A DNA stretch of 64,000 nt from Lachnotalea sp. AF33-28 (GCF_003477885.1 NZ_QUEE01000007.1:1-64000); one strand, 5' to 3'. Shown: positions 18,201 through 27,831, numbered from the stretch's first letter. Program-made: numbers and translations. Notes: generated by a model from the sequence alone, not told the origin.

Positions 18201-18240
18201 GCGCGCCGTACTCACCGGGTGAATACGGCGCGTGTCCTTT
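18201..18240 (+). terminator. Probable terminator after the NlpC/P60 gene
   Basis: A 10-bp GC-rich stem (CGCGCCGTA / TACGGCGCG plus a wobble pair) with a 13-nt loop. The downstream T-run is interrupted (GTCCTTT), so efficiency is uncertain. Confidence 0.5.
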
Positions 18241-18301
18241 GCATAAAGAAAGAGTGAATTACCGGTAAGAAGGAAGGTGCCGGGCCTACGGGCCCTGAAG
18301 A

Positions 18302-19693
18302 ATGCAGGATAAGAAAAATCAGGATATGAATGCTGAACATATGCAGACAAACAATCAGAAGCCTCAAAAGCTGTTCGATAAAAAGGCGCTTGCGGTGCTG
18401 ATCGGACCGCTGATCATAGAACAGTTTCTGGCGGTAACCGTCGGTATGGCGGATACGGTCATGGTATCGAGCGTAGGGGAGGCAGCCGTTTCCGGCATAT
18501 CCCTGGTAGACACGCTGAACATACTGCTGATCAACGTTTTCTCTGCCCTGGCCACGGGAGGGGCGGTGGTTTCCTCCTATTATCTAGGCAAGAAGGATGA
18601 AAAAAAAGCGTGTATGTCCTGTAACCAGCTGGTATTGGCGGTTACGGGCCTGTCCATTTTTCTGGCCGTAATTTCCCTGTTGTTTAATAAAGCTATCTTA
18701 AGCGGGATATACGGGCATATCGATGCGGACGTGATGGCCAATGCCAGAACTTATTTCTATCTGACGGCGCTGTCCTATCCGTTTCTGGGACTGTATAACG
18801 GGGCTGCGGCGATCTGCCGTTCCATGGGCAACTCGAAGATTTCCATGCAGACCTCCGCCTGCATGAACTTCATTAATATAGGAGGCAACGCGCTGCTGAT
18901 CTACGGTCTCGGGTGGGGAGCTGCGGGCGCGGGTACAGCCACCCTGGTTTCCAGGATTGTGGCCGCGCTGATCATGCTGAAGATCATCACCGATCAGAAA
19001 AAAGTGCTGCATATCGACAGGGATATCCGCAAAGGCATCCAGTGGAAGCTGACAAAGGAGATTCTGGAGATCGGTGTACCCACAGGCCTTGAGAGCGGCA
19101 TCTTCCAGGCGGGCAAGCTGATGGTGGCCGGCCTGATTGCTAGCTTCGGCACGGCCTCTATCGCCGCTAATGCGGTCGGCAATACGATCGCCTCCTTTGA
19201 GGTGATCCCCGGCTCCGCCATCAGTCTGGCGATGGTGACGGTGGTGGGGCAGTCCATAGGGGCGCAGCGCTATAAAGAGGCCAAGGGCTATGTGTTCCGG
19301 CTGATGGCCATCGCCCACAGCGCCATCGCGGTGCTGAATTTGTTCATTATGGTATTCTGCCGTCAGATCGTAAGTTTTTACAGCCTTTCGCCGGAAGCCG
19401 CAGAGATGGCGTGGCAGGTGGCGATGCTGCACAGCGTATGCTGTATCGCGTTCTGGCCGCCGTCCTTCACCATGCCGAATGCCCTGCGTGCGGCAAACGA
19501 CGCCAGATTTACCATGGTTATTTCCATCGCATCCATGTTCCTGTTCCGAATCGTCCTAAGCTATGTGCTGGGCAGATATCTGGGGTTAGGGCTGCTTGGC
19601 GTATGGGCCGCGATGGTATGTGACTGGATTGTCAGATCCTTATTCTTTTTTGCCCGTATACTCACCGGACAGTGGCTCAAGCACTGCCGGTAG
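18302..19693 (+). CDS. MATE-family efflux transporter (second of two)
   Basis: 463 residues. A polar N-terminal tail of about 25 residues precedes twelve membrane segments. The early MADTVMVSSVGEAAVSGIS segment and the pairing of two six-helix halves identify the family. It probably exports a small cationic compound; the substrate is unknown. The ribosome site before the first ATG is weak (GAAG four bases away), and an ATG at 18329 would trim nine residues; I kept the longer form. A bidirectional terminator separates it from argG. Confidence 0.91.
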   Translation: MQDKKNQDMNAEHMQTNNQKPQKLFDKKALAVLIGPLIIEQFLAVTVGMADTVMVSSVGEAAVSGISLVDTLNILLINVFSALATGGAVVSSYYLGKKDEKKACMSCNQLVLAVTGLSIFLAVISLLFNKAILSGIYGHIDADVMANARTYFYLTALSYPFLGLYNGAAAICRSMGNSKISMQTSACMNFINIGGNALLIYGLGWGAAGAGTATLVSRIVAALIMLKIITDQKKVLHIDRDIRKGIQWKLTKEILEIGVPTGLESGIFQAGKLMVAGLIASFGTASIAANAVGNTIASFEVIPGSAISLAMVTVVGQSIGAQRYKEAKGYVFRLMAIAHSAIAVLNLFIMVFCRQIVSFYSLSPEAAEMAWQVAMLHSVCCIAFWPPSFTMPNALRAANDARFTMVISIASMFLFRIVLSYVLGRYLGLGLLGVWAAMVCDWIVRSLFFFARILTGQWLKHCR

Positions 19694-19718
19694 GCGCCGG
19701 AATACATACGTTTATACA

Positions 19719-19756
19719 TATGAAAAAGAATCCCGAAAACGGGATTCTTTTTCATA
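19719..19756. terminator. Bidirectional terminator between the MATE gene and argG
   Basis: Perfect 17-bp arms (TATGAAAAAGAATCCCG and complement) with an AAAA loop. A- and T-runs in both arms let it serve the two convergent genes. Confidence 0.9.
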
Positions 19757-19781
19757 TAACAGGGTGCGCCTGGCACTTATA

Positions 19782-21005
19782 TTATTTGTTTTCCTTCTTC
19801 TGATCGAGTTCAGCCTGTTTCATCGCCCGCACCTTCAGGGACAGACCGAACAGGTTGATAAAGCCTTCGGCGTCATGATGGTTGTAGAGCTCGCCGGTAG
19901 TAAAGGAAGCGATGCTTTCATTATACAGGGAGTAAGGGGATACGGTGCCCTGCTTGATGATGTTGCCCTTGTACAGCTTCAGCTTCACCTCGCCGGTCAC
20001 ATTCTCCTGGGTCTTTTCCATAAAAGCCTGAATGGCTTCTCTAAGAGGGGTGAACCACTTGCCGCTGTAGACGATATCGGCAAATTTGATGGCCATTTCT
20101 TTCTTGCATGCCATCGTGTCCTTATCCAGGATCAGCTCCTCCAGCTGATTATGCGCTTCCATCAGGATGGTTCCGCCGGGAGTCTCATATACGCCGCGGG
20201 ACTTCATTCCCACAACACGGTTCTCCACGATATCGATGATGCCGATGCCGTGCTTTCCGCCCAGCCTGTTCAGCTCTCTCACGATATCGGCCGCGCTCAT
20301 GGCCTGGCCGTTTAATGTCTTCGGTACGCCTTTTTCAAAGGTGAGGCTGATGGTCTCGCCTTCTTCCGGCGCCTTTTCGGGCGTTACGCCCAGCACCAGC
20401 AGATGCTCATAGTTGGGAGCCTGTGCAGGATCCTCCAGCTCCAGACCTTCATGGCTGATGTGCCATAAGTTTCTGTCGCGGCTGTAGCTGTTGTCCGCGG
20501 AGAAGGGCAGATAGATGTCGTGGTCCTCACAGTATTTGATTTCTTCCTCACGGGAAGAGATATTCCAGGTTCTCCAGGGAGCGATGATCTTTAAGTCGGG
20601 TGCCAGAGCCTTGATGCCCAGCTCAAAACGCACCTGATCATTGCCTTTGCCGGTGGCGCCGTGGCAGATTGCGGTCGCGCCTTCCTTGCGGGCGATTTCC
20701 ACCAGCTTCTTTGCGATCAGCGGGCGGGCCATGGAAGTTCCCAGCAGGTATTTATTTTCGTAAACGGCTCCGGCCTGCACGCAGGGCACGATGTAATCGT
20801 CTGCAAATTCATCCACCACGTCCAGAATGTATAATTTTTCAGCGCCGGATACCTTCGCTCTCTGGTCCAGTCCGTCCAGCTCATTTCCCTGCCCCACATC
20901 GATGCAGCAGCAAACTACATCGTAATTGTAGTTCTCCTTCAACCAGGGGATGATAACTGTGGTGTCAAGGCCGCCTGAATAGGCCAGAATCACTTTTTCC
21001 TTCAT
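19782..21005 (-). CDS. argG: Argininosuccinate synthase
   Basis: 407 residues, the normal length. Joins citrulline and aspartate with ATP to form argininosuccinate, the penultimate step of arginine synthesis. The N-terminal PP-loop is clear (LAYSGGLDTT, residues 8-17), followed by the GKGNDQVRFE segment and YSRDRNLWHISHEG. The ATG follows AGGAGGCTATACAT. It is divergent from argC-argJ-argB-argD, with a shared 374-bp control region containing ArgR-like boxes. argH and the carbamoyltransferase gene are not in the window. Confidence 0.98.
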   Translation of the reverse strand: MKEKVILAYSGGLDTTVIIPWLKENYNYDVVCCCIDVGQGNELDGLDQRAKVSGAEKLYILDVVDEFADDYIVPCVQAGAVYENKYLLGTSMARPLIAKKLVEIARKEGATAICHGATGKGNDQVRFELGIKALAPDLKIIAPWRTWNISSREEEIKYCEDHDIYLPFSADNSYSRDRNLWHISHEGLELEDPAQAPNYEHLLVLGVTPEKAPEEGETISLTFEKGVPKTLNGQAMSAADIVRELNRLGGKHGIGIIDIVENRVVGMKSRGVYETPGGTILMEAHNQLEELILDKDTMACKKEMAIKFADIVYSGKWFTPLREAIQAFMEKTQENVTGEVKLKLYKGNIIKQGTVSPYSLYNESIASFTTGELYNHHDAEGFINLFGLSLKVRAMKQAELDQKKENK

Positions 21006-21027
21006 ATGTATAGCCTCCTAAAATAAA

Positions 21028-21041
21028 CATTAATTATGCAG
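21028..21041. promoter_or_regulatory. ArgR-like half/whole box in the argG leader
   Basis: On the argG strand it reads TGCATAATTAAT, close to the boxes at 21185-21220. It lies just before the argG ribosome site, downstream of its promoter, so binding would block transcript elongation or initiation. Confidence 0.45.
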
Positions 21042-21125
21042 TTTGCCGGAAGCGGTTTACATGTCCCTGACCGTTGCAGCTTTTGGAAGGGCGCAACCGG
21101 TAACACTCCCGCTCTCGGTTTAATA

Positions 21126-21154
21126 AATATACAACAACATAACCGAAATAGCAA
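21126..21154 (-). promoter_or_regulatory. Promoter of argG
   Basis: Minus-strand TTGCTA, 17 bp, TATATT. The predicted start is about 115 bp before the argG ATG. Confidence 0.65.
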
Positions 21155-21184
21155 GAGGAATTTTTCATAAACTAAAAAAATATA

Positions 21185-21220
21185 TTGCATAATATTCAAC
21201 ATAGATGTATAATTATGAAC
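21185..21220 (+). promoter_or_regulatory. argC operon promoter overlapped by two ArgR-like boxes
   Basis: TTGCAT (21185-21190), 17 bp, TATAAT (21208-21213) is a strong sigma-A promoter facing argC. The same bases form two degenerate ARG boxes, TGCATAATATTCA (21186-21198) and TGTATAATTATGAA (21206-21219), whose centres are about 20.5 bp apart, two helical turns, as is usual for paired ArgR/AhrC sites. Arginine-bound ArgR would cover both promoter elements. The predicted leader is about 160 nt. Confidence 0.65.
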
Positions 21221-21379
21221 CATCACCCACCGAAAATGAGCTTAAAGCAGTTTCGCACAAACCGATGGGGGAGCGGCACAAAATCTTCTATGATTTATCT
21301 GTAGATATTTGTGTTTGATTGTACTAAAATAAAGTTAAAAGAGAAAGCGCGCGGAAGATGGCGCGGAAGTGAGGAAAAG

Positions 21380-22420
21380 ATGATTAAAGCAGGTATTATT
21401 GGCGCTACGGGATACGCGGGCGCGGAGCTGGTCCGTCTGCTGCTGCAGCACAGGGAGGCTGAAATTGTCTGGTACGGTTCCAGAAGCTACATAGAAAAGC
21501 CCTATGCCGATGTTTACGGCAATATGTTCCGGCTGGTGGATGAAAAATGCATGGACGATAATATGGAAGCGCTGGCTGACCAGGTGGATGTGATTTTTAC
21601 GGCAACCCCCCAGGGACTGTGCGCTTCGCTGGTGAATGAAGAGATTCTCTCTAAAGTGAAGATTGTGGATTTGAGCGCGGATTTCCGTATAAAGGATGTA
21701 TCCGTTTATGAAAAATGGTATGGGATTGAGCACAAGAGCCCGCAGTTCATTGAGGAGGCTGTGTACGGACTCTGTGAACTGAACCGTGAATCCGTTAAGG
21801 GCGCGAGACTGGTAGCCAATCCGGGATGTTATACGACCTGCTCCATTCTCACTCTGTATCCGCTGGTAAAGGAAGGACTGATCGATCCGGCCACCATCAT
21901 TATCGATGCCAAATCAGGAACCAGCGGGGCCGGCCGCGGCGCCAAGGTGAACAACCTTTACTGCGAGGTCAACGAAAATATTAAGGCATACGGTGTGGCA
22001 TCCCACAGACATACCCCCGAGATAGAGGAGCAGCTGTCCTATGCCTGCGGCACGGATGTGGTGCTAAGCTTTACGCCGCATCTGGTGCCGATGAACAGAG
22101 GCATTCTTGTCACCGCTTATGCGAACCTGCTGCCGGGCGTGTCCGAAGAGCAGATCAGGAATGCGTATGAAACACAGTATAAAGGCGAACCGTTTATACG
22201 GCTCCTTGCGGGAAAAACTCCGCCTGAAACCAGATGGGTGGAAGGGAGCAACTATGTGGATATCAACTATGTGGTGGATCCCAGAACCAACCGTGTGGTC
22301 ATGATGGGCGCACTGGATAACCTGATCAAGGGCGCCGCAGGGCAGGCGGTGCAGAACATGAACCTTCTGTTTGGCTTTGAGGAAACCGAAGGGCTGATGC
22401 AGGTACCGATGTTCCCGTAA
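21380..22420 (+). CDS. argC: N-acetyl-gamma-glutamyl-phosphate reductase
   Basis: 346 residues. Reduces N-acetylglutamyl phosphate to the semialdehyde with NADPH, third step of arginine synthesis. The Rossmann motif is GATGYAGAEL (residues 8-17) and the catalytic Cys is in VANPGCYTT (near 149). The ATG at 21380 follows GAGGAAAAG; the frame from 21311 would add 23 untypical residues. First gene of argC-argJ-argB-argD, under the ArgR-like boxes at 21185-21220. Confidence 0.97.
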   Translation: MIKAGIIGATGYAGAELVRLLLQHREAEIVWYGSRSYIEKPYADVYGNMFRLVDEKCMDDNMEALADQVDVIFTATPQGLCASLVNEEILSKVKIVDLSADFRIKDVSVYEKWYGIEHKSPQFIEEAVYGLCELNRESVKGARLVANPGCYTTCSILTLYPLVKEGLIDPATIIIDAKSGTSGAGRGAKVNNLYCEVNENIKAYGVASHRHTPEIEEQLSYACGTDVVLSFTPHLVPMNRGILVTAYANLLPGVSEEQIRNAYETQYKGEPFIRLLAGKTPPETRWVEGSNYVDINYVVDPRTNRVVMMGALDNLIKGAAGQAVQNMNLLFGFEETEGLMQVPMFP

Positions 22421-22491
22421 GAGAACACGGGAGAAAAGCATAACGATAACAGCTCAGACAGCGGAAATGATTGTAAAGGATGGGAGAAAAT

Positions 22492-23712
22492 ATGAAGAAA
22501 ATTGACGGCGGAGTGACCGCTCCGAAAGGATTTAAAGCCGCCGGCACAGAGGCCGGCATAAAGAAAAACCGCAGGGATATGGCCATGATATACAGCGTGA
22601 AACCATGCTGCGGCGCGGGTGTATTTACCACCAATCTGGTGAAGGCTGCGCCGGTGAAGTGGGATAAGCTGGCGGTGACCGAGTCCGAATATGTTCAGGC
22701 AGTCGTGGTAAATGCGGGTATTGCCAATGCATGCACCGGCGAAGTGGGATATGGCTATTGCCGGGATATGGCAGAAGAGGCGGGCAAAGCCCTGAATATC
22801 CCGAAGGAAGCGGTGTTAGTTGCATCCACCGGCGTGATCGGTGCGCAGCTTCCCATGGATAAGATCAAAAACGGTATCGCCAGGCTGGTGCCTCTTCTGG
22901 GCGGGACCAGAGAGGATGCCAGGACAGCGGCGGAATCGATCATGACCACGGATACAAGGCCGAAGGAAGTGGCCGTTGAGACGCAGATCGGCGGTGTGAC
23001 CGTGACCGTGGCGGGCATGTGCAAGGGCTCCGGCATGATCCACCCCAACATGGCGACGATGCTCTGCTTTGTGACGACGGATGCCGATATCTCCCATGAG
23101 ATGCTTCAGAAGGCGCTTAGCAGTGATGTGACCGATACCTTCAATATGATATCGGTGGACGGGGACACCTCCACTAATGACAGCGTTCTGCTGCTGGCCA
23201 ACGGCATGGCCGGCAATGCCAGGATCACCGGGGAGGGAGAGGACTATGACGCGTTCTGTGAAGCGCTTCATGTGATCATGGAAGAACTCTCCAAGATGAT
23301 CGCGGGAGACGGCGAGGGCGCAACCTGTCTGTTTGAAGTGCAGGTAAAGCATGCGGCCACTAAGGAACAGGCCAGAGTTTTGGCTAAATCCATCGTCACC
23401 TCAAACCTGACAAAAGCAGCTATATTCGGCCATGACGCGAATTGGGGCAGGATCCTGTGCGCAATGGGCTATTCGGGGGCGGCCTTTCATCCGGAGACTG
23501 TGGATATCTATTTCGAGAGCAGCGCGGGCAGGCTTAAGATCGTGGAAAACGGCATGAGCACGGGCTACAGTGAAGAGGAAGCCACCAGGATACTTTCCCA
23601 GGAGGCGGTGACAGCCATCGCGGATGTGAAGCTGGGGGAAGAGAGCGCTGTGGCATGGGGATGTGACCTGACCTTCGATTATGTAAAAATCAACGCGGAC
23701 TACCGCAGCTGA
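22492..23712 (+). CDS. argJ: Glutamate N-acetyltransferase / amino-acid acetyltransferase
   Basis: 406 residues. Transfers acetyl from N-acetylornithine to glutamate, so the arginine pathway recycles acetyl groups; bifunctional forms also use acetyl-CoA. The precursor cleaves itself before a conserved Thr, visible in HPNMATMLCF (Thr near residue 190), giving alpha and beta chains. GSGMIHPNMA and NDSVLLLANG are typical. The ATG at 22492 follows GGGAG at six bases, better than the ATG at 22480. No argA is seen, consistent with the cyclic pathway. Confidence 0.97.
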   Translation: MKKIDGGVTAPKGFKAAGTEAGIKKNRRDMAMIYSVKPCCGAGVFTTNLVKAAPVKWDKLAVTESEYVQAVVVNAGIANACTGEVGYGYCRDMAEEAGKALNIPKEAVLVASTGVIGAQLPMDKIKNGIARLVPLLGGTREDARTAAESIMTTDTRPKEVAVETQIGGVTVTVAGMCKGSGMIHPNMATMLCFVTTDADISHEMLQKALSSDVTDTFNMISVDGDTSTNDSVLLLANGMAGNARITGEGEDYDAFCEALHVIMEELSKMIAGDGEGATCLFEVQVKHAATKEQARVLAKSIVTSNLTKAAIFGHDANWGRILCAMGYSGAAFHPETVDIYFESSAGRLKIVENGMSTGYSEEEATRILSQEAVTAIADVKLGEESAVAWGCDLTFDYVKINADYRS

Positions 23713-23797
23713 CCGGGACCCGGCAGAAAGCGGGACGTTGGGCGGCTGACCGGAAGTGAATAATGATAAAGGATAAAAGATAAAAGAGGATAAAGCG

Positions 23798-24688
23798 ATG
23801 GATGAGAAGATTATGCAGAAGGCGGAGGTGCTGATCGAAGCGCTTCCGTATATACAGAGGTTTAACCGCAAGATCATAGTGGTGAAATACGGCGGCAGCG
23901 CCATGGTGGACGATGAGCTTAAGAAAAATGTGATCAAGGACGTGGTGCTGTTAAAGCTCGTAGGATTCAAGCCTATCATCGTACACGGCGGCGGAAAGGA
24001 AATCAGCAGCTGGGTGAAACGGCTGGGCATGGAGCCGAAATTTGTGAACGGATTGCGGGTGACGGATGCTCCCACCATGGAGCTGGCGGAGATGGTGTTA
24101 AACCGTGTCAATAAGGGGCTGGTCCAGATGATCCAGGAGCTGGGCGTGAAGGCCGTGGGAATCAGCGGCAAAGACGGGGGCCTCCTGCATGTGACAAAGC
24201 GCTATTCCGACGGACAGGATATCGGCTATGTGGGGGAGATCGACCAGGTGAATCCCAAGATCCTGTTTGACCTGCTGGAGAAAGATTTCCTGCCGGTGGT
24301 TTGTCCGATCGGTTATGACAGCCATTTCGATACCTATAACATCAATGCGGACGATGCGGCCTGTGCCATCGCCAGAGAGATGAACGCGGAAAAGCTGGCC
24401 TTTCTTACGGATATTGAAGGCGTCTACAGAGACTTTAGCGATAAGACTTCGCTGATTTCCGAACTGACTGTGGAAGAGGCGGAGGATTTCGTAAAAAACG
24501 GCAATGTGGGCGGGGGTATGATCCCCAAACTCACCAACTGCATCGATGCACTTCGGGAAGGCGTAAGCCGCGTGCATATCCTGGACGGGCGCATTCCCCA
24601 CTGCCTGCTGCTGGAGATATTTACAAACAGAGGGATCGGGACAGCCATCTTAAACGGAAATGAGGAGAGATACTTTCATGAACAGTAA
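23798..24688 (+). CDS. argB: Acetylglutamate kinase
   Basis: 296 residues, usual length. Phosphorylates N-acetylglutamate, second step of the pathway. The amino-acid kinase fold shows KYGGSAM (near 30), VHGGGKEI (near 66) and the ATP-site GGGMIPKL near 247. The N-terminal helix before KYGGSAM is the extension seen in arginine-sensitive hexameric forms, so feedback inhibition by arginine is likely. Its last 11 bp overlap argD, which suggests coupled translation. Confidence 0.97.
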   Translation: MDEKIMQKAEVLIEALPYIQRFNRKIIVVKYGGSAMVDDELKKNVIKDVVLLKLVGFKPIIVHGGGKEISSWVKRLGMEPKFVNGLRVTDAPTMELAEMVLNRVNKGLVQMIQELGVKAVGISGKDGGLLHVTKRYSDGQDIGYVGEIDQVNPKILFDLLEKDFLPVVCPIGYDSHFDTYNINADDAACAIAREMNAEKLAFLTDIEGVYRDFSDKTSLISELTVEEAEDFVKNGNVGGGMIPKLTNCIDALREGVSRVHILDGRIPHCLLLEIFTNRGIGTAILNGNEERYFHEQ

Positions 24689-25877
24689 GGAATACATAGA
24701 GGAAGCGGAGCAATTGCTTTTACATACCTATAACCGGTATCAGATTGTGTTAGACCGCGGGGAAGGCATGTACCTGTACGACCTGGACGGTAAAAAATAT
24801 CTGGATTTCTGCGCCGGCATCGCCGTATTTGCCCTGGGCTACCGCAATGAGGCGTTTAACAGCGCGGTGAAGGCCCAGGTGGATAAGCTGGTGCACACCT
24901 CCAACTATTACTACAATGTGCCAGCCGTAAATGCGGCGGAGAAGCTGTTAAAGGCCGCCCATATGGATCGTGTATTCTTTACCAACAGCGGCACAGAGGC
25001 TATTGAAGGCGCGATCAAAACGGCCAGAAAGTATGCGTTTAAAAAGGATGGCAGTACGGACCATGAGATAATCGCCATGAACCATTCCTTTCACGGCAGG
25101 AGCATGGGCGCTCTGTCCGTAACCGGCAACCCCAAGTATCAGGAGGCGTTCCGCCCGCTGATCGGCAACATCCGTTTCGCAGACTTTAACAATCTTAACA
25201 GCGTCAAAGCGCTGGTCAATGAAAAGACCTGCGCCATCCTGCTGGAGCCTGTGCAGGGTGAGGGCGGCATCTACCCTGCCGCGCCGGAATTTATACAGGG
25301 ACTGCGCAGGCTGTGCGATGAGAAGGATATCCTGCTGATCTTCGATGAGATCCAGTGCGGCATGGGCAGGACGGGAACCATGTTTGCCTGCGAATATTAC
25401 GGGGTGGAGCCGGATGTGATGACGGTGGCCAAGGCGCTGGGCTGCGGGCTGCCTGTGGGTGCGTTTCTCTGCAAAGGCCGCGCGGCGGCGCTGGAGGCCG
25501 GAGACCACGGAAGCACCTATGGCGGCAATCCGCTGGTATGTGCGGCCGCGTCTAAGGTGTTCGATCTGTTTGAAGAACTGCATATCCTGGATAATGTAAG
25601 GGAAACAGGGGCTTATCTGGCAGAGAAACTGGATGAGTTGGCGGCAAGACATCCCCACATCACAGACCGCCGCGGACGGGGGCTGATGCAGGGGCTGGAA
25701 TTTGATCGGCCGGTGGGCGGCATCATTAAGGCCGCTTTGGATCACGGACTGATTCTGATTTCGGCAGGGACCGATGTGATCCGTTTCCTGCCGCCGCTTG
25801 TCGCAAAGAAAGAGCATGTGGACGAGATGCTTGTCAAACTGGAAGAAAGCATCACCGATGCCGGTCTGAACGGATGA
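24678..25877 (+). CDS. argD: Acetylornithine aminotransferase
   Basis: 399 residues, class III PLP aminotransferase making N-acetylornithine from the semialdehyde and glutamate. Seen: FTNSGTEAIEGA (near 100), FDEIQCGMGRTG (near 222) and the PLP lysine in TVAKALGCGLPVG (near 250). The ATG at 24678 follows GAGGAGAG and lies inside the end of argB; the earlier ATG at 24660 is less well placed. Last gene of the arg operon. Confidence 0.97.
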   Translation: MNSKEYIEEAEQLLLHTYNRYQIVLDRGEGMYLYDLDGKKYLDFCAGIAVFALGYRNEAFNSAVKAQVDKLVHTSNYYYNVPAVNAAEKLLKAAHMDRVFFTNSGTEAIEGAIKTARKYAFKKDGSTDHEIIAMNHSFHGRSMGALSVTGNPKYQEAFRPLIGNIRFADFNNLNSVKALVNEKTCAILLEPVQGEGGIYPAAPEFIQGLRRLCDEKDILLIFDEIQCGMGRTGTMFACEYYGVEPDVMTVAKALGCGLPVGAFLCKGRAAALEAGDHGSTYGGNPLVCAAASKVFDLFEELHILDNVRETGAYLAEKLDELAARHPHITDRRGRGLMQGLEFDRPVGGIIKAALDHGLILISAGTDVIRFLPPLVAKKEHVDEMLVKLEESITDAGLNG

Positions 25878-25929
25878 TGATGCGTCTGACGATTCGCCTG
25901 CATGATGCTGTATCCGAGGGGGAAGAAAG

Positions 25930-27204
25930 TTGAAAGAGACACTGTCGGAGAAAGTGAGATACCGGGTCTCCCATCTGTGGAGCCGTTTGAAAATATTCGC
26001 GAAATGGCTGATGATCAGCGGGGCTATGGGGCTGGGCGTGGGCCTTATCAGCTGCCTGTTTTATTACTGCATGCAGTATGTGGTGGACTACAGAAAGGGG
26101 CATCCGGGGATACTCTTTGGGCTGCCCCTTGCGGGTCTTGCCATCGTATTTATGTATGAAAAGGCCGGACGGGGAAATGACAGAGGTACCAATACGGTTC
26201 TGGCCGCTATCCGGACAGAGGATGAGATCCCGGTCTCTGTAGCGCCGCTGATCTTTGTGAGCACGGTCATCACCCATCTCTTTGGCGGTTCCTCCGGCCG
26301 GGAAGGCGCAGCGCTTCAGCTGGGAGGCAGCATCGGCAGCTGGTTCGGCCGGCTGCTGCATATGGACCGGAAGGACATTAATATCATCATTATGTGCGGC
26401 ATGAGTGCCGCATTTTCCGCGTTATTTGGGACGCCTATGGCCGCGGCCATCTTCTCCATGGAGGTGGTCAGCGTAGGAATTATGTACTATGCGGCGCTGG
26501 TTCCCTGCGTGTTTTCCGCGCTGATCGCCCAGGGCGTGGCAAAATTTCTGCAGATCGCGCCCGAACGGTTTAAGATTTTGGAGGTACCGCAGATGGCGCT
26601 GCTTCCTGCCGTCAAAATCGTCGCGCTGGCGGCGTTGTGCGGCGGTATCAGCGTGGTGTTCTGTATCCTGCTCCATAAGGCTGCCGAAAAGGGAAGGGAA
26701 TGGTTTCCGAATCCTTATCTGCGTATCATCGCCGCGTCCATCATGATCATTGTCCCCACCCTGCTCATCGGTTCCAGAGATTATCTGGGCGCCGGGATGG
26801 AAGTGATTGAGCGCAGCATTGAGGGGCATGTAAAGCCGGAGGCATTTGTGATGAAGATGCTGTTCACAGCGGTGACGCTGAGCGCCGGCTTTAAAGGCGG
26901 TGAGATCGTGCCTTCCTTCTTTGTAGGAGCCACCTTCGGATGCCTCGCCGGACAGCTTTTGGGCATATCGCCGTCGCTCTGTGCGGCGGTCGGGATGGTG
27001 GCGGTTTTCTGCGGTGTGACCAACAGCCCGATCACTTCACTGCTGATTGCCTTTGAGCTGTTCGGATTTGAGGGCGCACAGTATTTTCTGCTGGCGGTGG
27101 CGGTCAGCTATATGCTGTCCGGCTATTACGGCCTGTATCAGAGCCAGAAAATCGTATATTCCAAATATAAAACGGAATATTTGGACCGCCTTACCAGAAA
27201 ATAA
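25930..27204 (+). CDS. ClC-family chloride channel or antiporter
   Basis: 424 residues, about ten or more membrane segments. The three selectivity segments are recognisable: GGSSGREGAALQ (near 118, with the gating-type Glu), GGEIVPSFFVGATFG (near 320) and NSPITS near 362. Moves chloride or another anion, possibly fluoride, in exchange for protons; which one cannot be told. It starts with TTG after GGGGGAAGAAAG; no ATG lies in frame before the first membrane segment. It follows argD by 52 bp and may be read through from the arg operon. Confidence 0.92.
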   Translation: MKETLSEKVRYRVSHLWSRLKIFAKWLMISGAMGLGVGLISCLFYYCMQYVVDYRKGHPGILFGLPLAGLAIVFMYEKAGRGNDRGTNTVLAAIRTEDEIPVSVAPLIFVSTVITHLFGGSSGREGAALQLGGSIGSWFGRLLHMDRKDINIIIMCGMSAAFSALFGTPMAAAIFSMEVVSVGIMYYAALVPCVFSALIAQGVAKFLQIAPERFKILEVPQMALLPAVKIVALAALCGGISVVFCILLHKAAEKGREWFPNPYLRIIAASIMIIVPTLLIGSRDYLGAGMEVIERSIEGHVKPEAFVMKMLFTAVTLSAGFKGGEIVPSFFVGATFGCLAGQLLGISPSLCAAVGMVAVFCGVTNSPITSLLIAFELFGFEGAQYFLLAVAVSYMLSGYYGLYQSQKIVYSKYKTEYLDRLTRK

Positions 27205-27277
27205 TGACATGTATAACAAAACCGTAAGTGGAGAGAATAGAGTTAGGAATGTGAACTTATGAGACGGAGGTTTTGTT

Positions 27278-27709
27278 ATGCTTGGAATTTTGATCGCTCT
27301 TTTGTCAGGAGCGCTGATGAGTATTCAGGGTGTATTTAACACCGAAGTTACAAAAAATGCGGGGATCTGGGCGGCCGGAGGCTGGGTTCAGCTCACCGCA
27401 TTTTTAACCTGCGTAATAGCCTGGTTTGTGACGGGGAAATCCGAACTGGCCGCCATCTTTCAAATCGACAACAAGTATATGCTGCTGGGCGGCGTGATCG
27501 GCGCCTTTATCACATTTACGGTCATCAAGAGCATGAGCTCGCTGGGACCGGCCAAAGCCGTCATGATCATTGTGGTCGCACAGCTGCTGGTGGCCTATCT
27601 GATTGAGCTGTTCGGCATGTTCGGCGTGGAAAAGGTGGGGTTTGACTGGAAGAAGCTGATCGGCATGGGGCTGGCGATTGCGGGAATCGTTGTATTCAAG
27701 TGGGATTAG
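27278..27709 (+). CDS. Small DMT-superfamily permease (YdcZ/DUF606 type)
   Basis: 143 residues with five hydrophobic segments, the half-size form of the drug/metabolite transporter superfamily; such proteins act as dimers. The opening LIALLSGALMSIQGVFNTEV is typical of DUF606. The ATG follows a GGAGG site. The substrate is unknown. A promoter for the next gene lies just after it, so it is separate from the com cluster. Confidence 0.86.
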   Translation: MLGILIALLSGALMSIQGVFNTEVTKNAGIWAAGGWVQLTAFLTCVIAWFVTGKSELAAIFQIDNKYMLLGGVIGAFITFTVIKSMSSLGPAKAVMIIVVAQLLVAYLIELFGMFGVEKVGFDWKKLIGMGLAIAGIVVFKWD

Positions 27710-27754
27710 AGGTTACTGGGTTACTGGTGCAGTATAACGTCATAAATTTGTAAC

Positions 27755-27783
27755 TTGCCATTCGGGGCCGGATTAGGTAGAAT
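27755..27783 (+). promoter_or_regulatory. Promoter of the comEA - two-component - comEC cluster
   Basis: TTGCCA, 17 bp, TAGAAT, about 50 bp before comEA. No later promoter is evident among these tightly packed genes. Confidence 0.6.
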
Positions 27784-27831
27784 AAATACAGGCATAACAG
27801 CGTATTGCATATCGGAAAGACGGTATGCGGT

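Noticed and set aside
27710..27754. Another hairpin-family end (GTTACTGGGTTACTGG) before comEA
   Set aside because: Only the short GTTACTG matches; the rest of the conserved end is absent, so chance cannot be excluded.
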